From: Lachnospiraceae bacterium UBA3332
GTDB taxonomy: Bacteria; Bacillota; Clostridia; Lachnospirales; Lachnospiraceae
Length of the DNA stretch: 6,977 nt
Assembly: GCA_002361095.1 (NCBI GenBank)
Contig: DERU01000052.1
Coordinates: 1-6,977, forward strand
Reading direction: 5' to 3'
Position numbers and translations under genes: made by a program. Positions 1-5,934 of the stretch are shown one piece after another (the stretch's first letter is position 1; each line of letters begins with the position of its first letter). Under the pieces are notes generated by a model. It worked only from the letters and a program-made list of their open reading frames with translations. It was not told the DNA's origin and ran no database searches.

Positions 1-40
1 CTCCCGCCTTAAACTGCTGCCATTAGGGCTGAACTGTTAC

Positions 41-56
41 TGGGGATAAGGCCCCA
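41..56 (-). terminator. Short GC hairpin downstream of the 780-aa gene, weak terminator candidate
   Basis: TGGGG and CCCCA form a perfect 5-bp stem around a 6-base loop, 10 bases after the stop codon at 67-69. No T-rich tract follows on the minus strand, so it is not a textbook intrinsic terminator. It could be a pause site, an RNA 3'-end structure or chance. The remaining bases to the window edge show no gene that I can support. Confidence 0.25.
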
Positions 57-66
57 TGTCAATTTT

Positions 67-2409
67 TCACTTCCTTCTGATTATATACGGAGCCGCCCCC
101 GTAATAAACCTTACCCTTACCTCCGGCCCCTCCTCTCCCCCAAAGGAACATCCAAAACTTAAAGGGGCGCTTCCCCTCTCCACAGGACATTTGCCGGTAT
201 ACTCTGCTTTTGACAGCCTGTTATAATTCCTGTCGGTCACATATGCGTCCGTTCCGTTGAACAGGAGATATTGTCCGCCTTTGACAACAGTGTCAAACCT
301 GATCATTCCCTTCCCCGTGTAAAAACACGGATTTTCAATATAACCATACCCCTCTACCCTCATGCGAAACGCAAGTCCCTGTTCTTCAAAAGGATTATCA
401 ACACTCCAGTCCGAACCGCCGGGCTGTCCGGGCTGCATCTCCAGCAGATCGCAAATGAACGGCTTGCTGACCGCCAACGGGTAAAGCCTGTAATTCCGGT
501 CGTCAACCGTCTCCAGATGCCATTCCGTTTCCGGCTTTCTAAGCAGCTTCTTCAATTCCTCGCCGAAACGGTTTTCATACCGCAGAATTTCCCAATTCTT
601 AACAGCCTTAAGGATCTCGTCTGTGTTGCCCAGCTTATCCAATGTGTCTTCGGATGCGGAAAGAGAAAACCCGGCATCAAATCCGGCGGCTTCGGACAAT
701 GCCCATTCTATATCCGTCAGGGTACTGGCCTCAAATCTCCGGTTTGCTTTCCGGATCAGAAACCACCCGAGCATTGCCGGAAACAGATTTTTTTTGAAAA
801 ACTCCTGATTCCGCATTCTTCCTTCCACCTGGCCCGCACGCATTTCTTCTCCCCAGGGCTCCCCCCAGTTCATTCTGGTATTCATATGCCATAGGAAATG
901 ATGGAGTCTGGAAGCATCATTCAGCACAAGATGATCAAACTTTTCATAGCATCTCATCGCAAACCGGATTTCGGCATACCTGCCTTCCCCCGTCCATTCA
1001 CAGCCCTCCTGCCCGTCAAAAGAAATCTGTTTTACGCCCGTTGCATTGAACAGTTCACCGATCCTGTCCGCAAGTTCATCCTGCAGTGCAAGGTCGGGAA
1101 AAAAAGTACGGTAGGGATGATCCACCAGCTTATATACATCGCACCCTGCCTTATGTGTACTTGCCGATGTTCCAAAAGCCCCTCTGGTACATCCTTTCAA
1201 AACGACCTTACCGGTATCCGTACCCTCACATTTTGCATACTGTAAAAGTTCCTCCTCTATCCGGAAACAGTGCAGGGTCGATGCATATTCAAACCCCGCA
1301 GGCCGGTCCACCGCTATTTCCGTCTGCATATCCGACACGTCCGCTATCAGTTTTGCAGGTACCATTGTTTTTAGCCTTTTATCGGGAACAGGCGTCACAT
1401 AGGCATCGTTTGTCTTTATAAAACCGGTGAGCGTGTGTAACCCCAGTCCGACGCCATGCGATTTTGCATAATCCGCACATTGCTTCAAGGAAGCGTCGCC
1501 ATCCGGAAACAAATCCTTCCTCAGTCCGAAGTGCCCCCACGTGTCAAACGGTTCCGGATGATACAGATATGTAAATCCGCCCTTTAGGGCATACTCTGTC
1601 ATTTTTCCGATGTTTTGGACACCGAACGCACCGATCATATAAGAGGATGTCGCTTTTCTTGATGTTTTAAGCCATTCCCCTTCCAGTACAGGATGGGGAA
1701 GCCCTTCCCCGATCTCAATCCTGCCGATCATTTCAAGTGCCGCTGCCGCACCACACGCAAACAATGCAAACTTTGCCCCCTGAATATCGCCGTCTTCCCG
1801 GTTCATGGCAGGCGCGGGAATGCTGTCCTTTGCATACAGCACAGTCTTGATCCTATCCCGCCTTCTGTTCTCGCAGAACAAATGCAATACACTGCCAAAA
1901 GGCATTTCAAATGCCGTCGCCAGGCTGCAATCGAAGTTGCAGACCGTCACTGACGATGTGGCGTCAGGATTCACATATATTGCATAATCTGCAAGTTCAT
2001 CCGGAATTCCGGGAAGCGTTTTCATATTCAGCGCCTGTATTCCGAACGCTGCATCTTTTCCCTGCACGACACCGATCACGTCTCCCACAACATCTTTCAG
2101 CGTCGTAACAATCGGCCCCACCGTCAAAAAGTCAAAATATCCGGGACATTCCGTCACTTCAAATACCGTATAGCCCTCTTTTTCGCCCACCCGGACAGAA
2201 ACCGTATGCCCCAAATCCCCCAAACGGTAAATAAGCAGTTCCCCCTCCTGTATCACCTCTTTGATTTCCACCGGTTCCCTGTTTTTAAATAACCTTATGA
2301 GCCAAGACCTACATCCCTCTGGAAAAACAGATTTTTGGCCATAAGTAATGCCCGTAATCAATCCCTTTTCCGACAATTCCATGGTCGCCTTTCCTAATTG
2401 AATAAACAT
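67..2409 (-). CDS. Putative glycoside-hydrolase-like TIM-barrel protein, 780 aa, family not identified
   Basis: I do not recognise a named family, and the function is inferred. There is no signal peptide or membrane segment, so the protein should be cytoplasmic. Residues 1-200 look like an all-beta N-terminal domain. From about 255 the alternating pattern suggests a (beta/alpha)8 barrel, with strands near 278-284 (FTYLYHPEP) and 320-331 (VGLGLHTLTGF). An inserted beta-rich segment lies at about 350-428 and ends in RGAFGT...H..G. The barrel resumes at 460-570, with ISFDGQEG (D465, E468) and WGEPWGEE (515-522) as acidic candidates for the active site. Residues 640-780 look like a C-terminal beta-sandwich. 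The 2409 ATG has a GGGGGA site five bases upstream. An internal ATG at 2382 (Met10) also has AGGAAAGG at good spacing, so the protein may start there. The gene follows the rRNA methyltransferase gene by 76 bp. Confidence is high that it is a real gene, moderate for a carbohydrate-active fold, and low for any specific substrate. Confidence 0.72.
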   Translation of the reverse strand: MFIQLGKATMELSEKGLITGITYGQKSVFPEGCRSWLIRLFKNREPVEIKEVIQEGELLIYRLGDLGHTVSVRVGEKEGYTVFEVTECPGYFDFLTVGPIVTTLKDVVGDVIGVVQGKDAAFGIQALNMKTLPGIPDELADYAIYVNPDATSSVTVCNFDCSLATAFEMPFGSVLHLFCENRRRDRIKTVLYAKDSIPAPAMNREDGDIQGAKFALFACGAAAALEMIGRIEIGEGLPHPVLEGEWLKTSRKATSSYMIGAFGVQNIGKMTEYALKGGFTYLYHPEPFDTWGHFGLRKDLFPDGDASLKQCADYAKSHGVGLGLHTLTGFIKTNDAYVTPVPDKRLKTMVPAKLIADVSDMQTEIAVDRPAGFEYASTLHCFRIEEELLQYAKCEGTDTGKVVLKGCTRGAFGTSASTHKAGCDVYKLVDHPYRTFFPDLALQDELADRIGELFNATGVKQISFDGQEGCEWTGEGRYAEIRFAMRCYEKFDHLVLNDASRLHHFLWHMNTRMNWGEPWGEEMRAGQVEGRMRNQEFFKKNLFPAMLGWFLIRKANRRFEASTLTDIEWALSEAAGFDAGFSLSASEDTLDKLGNTDEILKAVKNWEILRYENRFGEELKKLLRKPETEWHLETVDDRNYRLYPLAVSKPFICDLLEMQPGQPGGSDWSVDNPFEEQGLAFRMRVEGYGYIENPCFYTGKGMIRFDTVVKGGQYLLFNGTDAYVTDRNYNRLSKAEYTGKCPVERGSAPLSFGCSFGGEEGPEVRVRFITGAAPYIIRRK

Positions 2410-2485
2410 AGCATCCCCCTTTTATATGACCGCCCGGAAATTTAAATTCGTTCCCCGTAATTTATTCCGTTTTTTAAATTTTACC
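2410..2485. other. Short AT-rich intergenic gap
   Basis: This 76-bp spacer separates the methyltransferase and the 780-aa gene. It holds the GGGGGA ribosome-binding site of the latter at its left end and a 10-bp AT palindrome (AATTTAAATT) in the middle. I see no convincing promoter hexamer pair and no intrinsic terminator, so read-through from the upstream gene is plausible. Confidence 0.5.
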
Positions 2486-3685
2486 CTACACTTCCTCACA
2501 CACCTGAAAAATATAAAATTTTAAATAGTAGGATTCCTCCGCCGCCCACAAAATCGGGTGGTCGCTGGCCTGCGTCCGAAACTCCACCTGCAAAAGCCTC
2601 TTGTGCGCCCCGTGCGCCGCTTCCCGTATCGTCTTTGCAAACAATTCCGGATTCATAAAATGGGAACAGGAACAGGTCGCCAGAAAGCCGCCGTCCCTGA
2701 CCAGCTTCATCCCCCGCAGATTGATTTCCCGATATCCCTTTACCGCCCCTTTAACGGAATTGCGGGATTTGGTGAAAGCCGGAGGATCCAAAATCACCAC
2801 GTCATAGGTTTCCCCTTTTTGCTCCAGTTCCGGAAGCAGTTCAAATACATCCGCACACCGAAACCGCACCCTGTCGGACAGCCCGTTGAGGGCCGCGTTT
2901 TCCTGCGCCTGCGCAATGGCGGTCATGGATGCGTCCACGCCAAGCACGCTCCTGGCCCCTGCCATTCCCGCGTTTAAGGCGAACGAACCGGTATGCGTAA
3001 AGCAGTCCAGGACGGTTTTGCCCGGACACAGCCTGCGAATTGCCTGCCGGTTATATTTCTGATCCAAAAAAAATCCCGTTTTCTGTCCCTCTTCCACATC
3101 CACAATATATTTCACGCCGTTTTCCACAATTTCCACTTTTGTGTCGAAAGGTTCCCCGATAATGCCCTTAAAGCGTTCCATTCCTTCCTGCAGGCGCACT
3201 TTGGCATCGCTGCGCTCATAGATCCCCCGGATTTTGATCCCGTCCTCCGCCAGCACGCCACACAGCTTGTCCAAAATGACAGGCTTTAAGCGGTCGATTC
3301 CAAGCGCCAGCGATTCCACCACCAGTACGTCGGCAAACTTATCCACCACCAGCCCCGGCAGCCAGTCGGCTTCCCCGAAAATGACTCTGCAGCACGCCGT
3401 GTCCACCGTCTGTTTCCGGTATTCCCAGGCATTCCGCACCCGTTTTTCCAAAAACGCTTCCGTGATGGTATTCTCCCGTTTTCGGCTCATCATGCGGACG
3501 GAAATTTTCGATTGGGGATTATAAAATCCCCACCCCATAAAATATCCGTCAAAATCCTGCACTTCCACGATATCGCCGTTTTGGAACCCGCCTTCCACCC
3601 TTGCGATCTCGTTGTCAAATATCCAGGCGCCTCCTCTTTTTAATGTGCGCCCTTCCCCTTTTTTTAAAATAACGGTTGCTCCCAT
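2486..3685 (-). CDS. rlmI: Class I SAM-dependent rRNA methyltransferase, RlmI family (PUA domain)
   Basis: Family knowledge: RlmI-type enzymes transfer a methyl group from S-adenosylmethionine to C5 of a cytosine in 23S rRNA (C1962 in E. coli). They act on the large ribosomal subunit RNA in the cytoplasm. Seen in the sequence: an N-terminal PUA-type RNA-binding region (about 1-70, with GGAWIFDNEI and GDIVEV). A linker carries the family signature EEGQKTGFFLDQ (198-209). The Rossmann fold shows SAM motif I VLDCFTHTGSFALNAG (225-240), the acidic residue D251 in GVDAS, DPPAF (300-304) and CSCSHF (338-343) with the candidate catalytic cysteines. At 399 aa it matches the usual length of about 390-400. 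The ATG has GGAG six bases upstream. The symbol follows the E. coli orthologue. Bacillus YwbD belongs to the same group, and the exact target base in this organism is not proven. Confidence 0.93.
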   Translation of the reverse strand: MGATVILKKGEGRTLKRGGAWIFDNEIARVEGGFQNGDIVEVQDFDGYFMGWGFYNPQSKISVRMMSRKRENTITEAFLEKRVRNAWEYRKQTVDTACCRVIFGEADWLPGLVVDKFADVLVVESLALGIDRLKPVILDKLCGVLAEDGIKIRGIYERSDAKVRLQEGMERFKGIIGEPFDTKVEIVENGVKYIVDVEEGQKTGFFLDQKYNRQAIRRLCPGKTVLDCFTHTGSFALNAGMAGARSVLGVDASMTAIAQAQENAALNGLSDRVRFRCADVFELLPELEQKGETYDVVILDPPAFTKSRNSVKGAVKGYREINLRGMKLVRDGGFLATCSCSHFMNPELFAKTIREAAHGAHKRLLQVEFRTQASDHPILWAAEESYYLKFYIFQVCEEV

Positions 3686-3736
3686 TTTTCACTCCATTTC
3701 CGCGCTGCTTTGTTACACAAAGTTTTTCCTTATCCG
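3686..3736. other. 51-bp spacer with a small hairpin
   Basis: Between the AlkD-like and methyltransferase genes lies a perfect 6-bp stem with a 3-base loop (CTTTGT-TAC-ACAAAG, 3708-3722). It is followed on the plus strand by five T. The T-tract is on the wrong strand to terminate the minus-strand genes, and the stem is AT-rich, so its role is doubtful. The spacer also carries the GGAG site of the methyltransferase gene. Confidence 0.35.
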
Positions 3737-4534
3737 TCACCGGCAGCGTTTTCTCATTTCTTCCCGTACCTCTTTTGTCACGCACCGGGATTCCGTAATC
3801 TTGCGTAAAGCCTTGTTGTAAGTAAAATCCTCCAGACGGTTATCGTCCAGATAACGCGTTGTCTTTTCCGGAAATTTCACATAGCAGACGCTGACCGCCC
3901 ACGCCACGGCCATTTTAGCGTAATATCCCTCATGCCGCACCGCATCGAATATTTGAAACAGGGCGTCCACATAATGCTCCGTAACAAAATAAGTAAGCGC
4001 CATGACGACGCCAAACCGAACCGCATATTCCTGTCCGTCCCCAAAATACGGCTGCAAAAATTCCCATGTCTGTTCCGGAAATTCCCTGGCAAATTTCAAA
4101 CCGGCACAAAAGCTGTCACATAAAGACCAGTTATCTATATAGGGAATAAACGACCGGATAAATGCAAATTGCTCCTGTAAAGTAAGGTCCCTGCCGATTT
4201 TGCCGTTCCCTGCCAAAAATCCCCAAAGCATGACTTCCTCAAAGCAGATTTTCCCATCTTCTCCGTCGTCTTTCTTTTCTGATACAGCCTGTACATGTGC
4301 GGACAACGCCTCCAGATTTTCCCGCCAGTCCTGCTTTGTCAGCCGCCCCGCCAGCTTCCTGAGCACCGGAAGCCTAACCCCCAAAAGATTGGCCGCCGTT
4401 CCGGACGGCTCCTTTTCCGAAGGTTTACGTAAAAGGCTTGCGGCAAAACGCGCATAATCCGGTTCTGCCAGCGAAAGCAGTTCTTCTTTTAAGACCGTAC
4501 AGCGTGCCCTTCGCCGTGCGGCCTGTGCATTCAA
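3737..4534 (-). CDS. DNA alkylation repair protein, AlkD-like HEAT-repeat fold
   Basis: Family knowledge: AlkD-type glycosylases use a curved stack of HEAT-like helical repeats to remove N3- and N7-alkylated purines, including bulky ones, without flipping the base. Seen here: the protein is almost wholly helical. It contains DNWSLCD (134-140), where W136 and D140 match the Trp...Asp pair of the active cleft, VRFGVV (172-177) with a conserved Arg, and AVAWAVSVCYVKFP (209-222) with a second Trp, W212. The C-terminus YNKALRKITESRCV is typical of the family. At 265 aa it is slightly longer than Bacillus AlkD, with an extra charged loop around 86-96 (KKDDGEDGK). The start is TTG, chosen because GGAGG lies five bases upstream and because the start shares four bases with the stop of the gamma-CA-like gene (TTGA). 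Translational coupling is therefore likely. The nearby ATG at 4528-4530 is out of frame. Confidence 0.88.
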   Translation of the reverse strand: MNAQAARRRARCTVLKEELLSLAEPDYARFAASLLRKPSEKEPSGTAANLLGVRLPVLRKLAGRLTKQDWRENLEALSAHVQAVSEKKDDGEDGKICFEEVMLWGFLAGNGKIGRDLTLQEQFAFIRSFIPYIDNWSLCDSFCAGLKFAREFPEQTWEFLQPYFGDGQEYAVRFGVVMALTYFVTEHYVDALFQIFDAVRHEGYYAKMAVAWAVSVCYVKFPEKTTRYLDDNRLEDFTYNKALRKITESRCVTKEVREEMRKRCR

Positions 4535-5070
4535 TTTTCCCTCCCGGGCCTGTATACGCCGTTTTCCTGCGGGACATTTTCCAAGAAATCCTTATATTCT
4601 TTGGATTCCTCCACGTACCGCTGCGCATTCTTCAGGTTGCCTGCCGCCTCCTGCGGCGTCACCTTGCGCATCACCTTCGCCGGACTTCCCACCGCCAGGG
4701 AATTGTCCGGAATTACCGTATTCTGCGTAACCAAAGCCCCGGCGCCGATAATACAGTTTTTTCCGATCGAGACACCGTTTAGCAGAATCGCCCCCATGCC
4801 GATCAGCGTATTGTCTCCGATTTTGCAGCCATGGACAATGGCCCCATGGCCCACCGTCACATTTTTCCCGATTTCCACCGCATGATCCGCATCCACATGC
4901 ACAACGCAATTATCCTGAATATTGCTGCCTTCTCCTATGACAACGCCGGCCCTCTCCCCCCGCACGGTGGCATGAAACCAAATGCTGCTGCAGGCCCCCA
5001 CAGCCACATCGCCATATACAATGGCTCCCGGCGCAATAAACGATTCCTGATGAATTTTGGGTTTTTTCAT
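4531..5070 (-). CDS. Gamma-carbonic-anhydrase-family hexapeptide-repeat protein
   Basis: Family knowledge: these trimeric left-handed beta-helix proteins bind a metal ion between subunits. Some hydrate CO2, while many bacterial members (YrdA/CaiE/PaaY-like) have other or unknown roles. Seen here: repeated [V/I]G...[I/V] hexapeptides run from about residue 12 to 130. Three histidines sit at the metal positions, H58 (VVHVD), H75 and H80 (GHGAIVHGC), with the five-residue spacing of the archaeal Cam enzyme. SNIQDN (49-54) supplies the conserved Asn and Gln, and VRGE the conserved Arg (R37). The acidic loop of Cam is absent. A C-terminal helix spans about 138-165. At 179 aa the length is normal. 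The ATG is preceded by AAGG at close spacing and by AGGGAGG slightly further up; the latter belongs to the adjacent repeat unit. The gene overlaps the AlkD-like gene by four bases. Confidence 0.92.
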   Translation of the reverse strand: MKKPKIHQESFIAPGAIVYGDVAVGACSSIWFHATVRGERAGVVIGEGSNIQDNCVVHVDADHAVEIGKNVTVGHGAIVHGCKIGDNTLIGMGAILLNGVSIGKNCIIGAGALVTQNTVIPDNSLAVGSPAKVMRKVTPQEAAGNLKNAQRYVEESKEYKDFLENVPQENGVYRPGREN

Positions 5071-5077
5071 TTTGCCT

Positions 5078-5146
5078 TAGCCTCCCTGCCCGCTTTAGCG
5101 GGCGTAAATTCACGGTTGAAAAACTGTCGCATATGGTTTTTCAACC
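5078..5146. repeat. Structured tandem repeat unit, left copy (69 bp)
   Basis: This unit is about 84% identical to the adjoining unit at 5147-5214 (11 differences including one indel, counted by eye). On the minus strand it reads as two hairpins. GGTTGAAAAAC and GTTTTTCAACC form a perfect 11-bp stem around an 11-base loop (5114-5146). GCCCGC-TAAA-GCGGGC forms a 6-bp stem (5088-5103). The unit ends in AGGGAGGCTA, which lies just upstream of the gamma-CA-like start codon. It may act as a transcript-end structure, an RNA-processing element or a dispersed REP/MITE-like element. It does not encode a protein that I can support. Confidence 0.85.
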
Positions 5147-5214
5147 TAGCCTCCCTGCCCGCTTTGACGGGCATAAATTCACGTCCGAAAAACGACCACA
5201 TATGTTTTTCAACC
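5147..5214. repeat. Structured tandem repeat unit, right copy (68 bp)
   Basis: This is the second copy of the neighbouring unit, directly abutting it in the same orientation. In minus-strand RNA the long hairpin keeps nine consecutive pairs, two of them G-U, and the short hairpin keeps six, one of them G-U. The right end of the unit lies inside the glycosylase gene: its GGTTGA contributes that gene's last glycine codon and its TGA stop (5209-5211). The unit has therefore either defined or replaced the end of that reading frame. Confidence 0.85.
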
Positions 5215-5859
5215 TAACTTCCCATGCCGCGCATCCTGCGGCAGCGCGATGCCTAATATTTCATGCACTGCCGACGCAATCTCCCGCACCCTGCGCCTAT
5301 CAAATTCCGGATGATCCAAAAACCACTTTACATTCAGCGGAGACGGATGCGGCAGTACAAATGCGGGCTTTCCCCGCAATTGCTGATCCCCAAAAACCAA
5401 AGACGTAAACTCCTTTTTCGGGAAAAAGAAATCCGCCGCATATTTTCCAATCAAAATATATAAAGCATTATCCACCAGTTCCATCTCCCGAAACAGCCAC
5501 TTTTGCGCGCAGCGTTTCGGCGGCCGCCGGTCTCCTCCGCCCGGCGCTTTTCCGGGAAAACACCGTGCAACGGATACGATATAGAAATTGTCCGGATTGT
5601 AAAATTCGCTGTCCGAAATTTGATACCACTCCTCCCGCAGCTTCCTGCCGCTGGCATCGTCAAAAGGCCTGCCCGTTTGGTGCACATTACGGGACGGCGC
5701 CTGCCCGATCTGCATAATTCTGGAGCCTATGTTCCCTTGAAACACCGGACGCGGCTCAAACCCGAATTCATCTCTGCAGCTGCGGCAGCAAAGGATTTCC
5801 TGCCGCAGCCGCTCATATTCTTTCTGTTTATTCTCTTCCACAGATATCAGCCTTTCCAA
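5209..5859 (-). CDS. Uracil-DNA glycosylase superfamily protein, probable Fe-S type
   Basis: Family knowledge: family 4/5-type uracil-DNA glycosylases excise uracil from DNA to begin base-excision repair, and carry a 4Fe-4S cluster held by four cysteines. Seen here: motif 1 is IGQAPSRNVHQTGRPFDDASG (51-71), kept in general form although Q53 replaces the usual Glu of GEAPG. VARCFPGK (98-104) fills the place of the conserved strand with its Cys. HPSPLNV (171-177) is the late His motif. C25-x2-C28, C100 and C117 match the spacing expected for a cluster. At 216 aa the length fits. The longest frame begins with TTG at 5859, only two codons after a stop and without a good ribosome-binding site. GTG at 5841 (residue 7) has GGAAAGG eight bases upstream and is the more likely start. 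The last codon and stop come from a repeat unit. The exact substrate cannot be told, and the changed motif 1 argues for a divergent subfamily. Confidence 0.85.
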   Translation of the reverse strand: MERLISVEENKQKEYERLRQEILCCRSCRDEFGFEPRPVFQGNIGSRIMQIGQAPSRNVHQTGRPFDDASGRKLREEWYQISDSEFYNPDNFYIVSVARCFPGKAPGGGDRRPPKRCAQKWLFREMELVDNALYILIGKYAADFFFPKKEFTSLVFGDQQLRGKPAFVLPHPSPLNVKWFLDHPEFDRRRVREIASAVHEILGIALPQDARHGKLG

Positions 5860-5934
5860 AGCTTATCGAAACCTATCGCGTTATTACTACAACTTTTGTT
5901 TCGAACTTTGTATTCTTTATTCCTATACGCTCCT
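5860..5934. other. 75-bp spacer at the composition boundary
   Basis: This spacer separates the recombinase-like gene from the glycosylase gene. It has no clear intrinsic terminator or promoter pair. It contains TCGAAAC (5866-5872) and its inverse GTTTCGA (5898-5904), 25 bases apart, and a direct repeat CGATA-GGTTT-CGATA on the minus strand. An AAGGAG Shine-Dalgarno-like sequence at 5930-5935 touches the stop of the recombinase-like gene but has no start codon after it. Confidence 0.4.

Noticed and set aside
271..894. 207-codon open frame on the plus strand
   Set aside because: It lies antisense inside the 780-aa gene, has no convincing ribosome-binding site and resembles no family. It is a shadow of the real frame.
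2440..2460. AATTTAAATT palindrome as an operator
   Set aside because: A 10-base AT-only palindrome is expected by chance in AT-rich spacer DNA, and no second copy or promoter is evident.
2558..2977. 139-codon open frame on the plus strand
   Set aside because: It is antisense to the conserved methyltransferase domain, whose motifs are intact.
3708..3727. Hairpin followed by T-tract as a plus-strand terminator
   Set aside because: No plus-strand gene ends here, and the stem is short and AT-rich.
5078..5214. CRISPR array or transposon inverted ends
   Set aside because: There are only two directly abutting units with no spacers, and no transposase or target duplication is visible.
5866..5904. 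TCGAAAC/GTTTCGA inverted repeat as an operator or attachment site
   Set aside because: Seven base pairs over a 25-base gap is weak, and no matching copy was seen elsewhere in the window.
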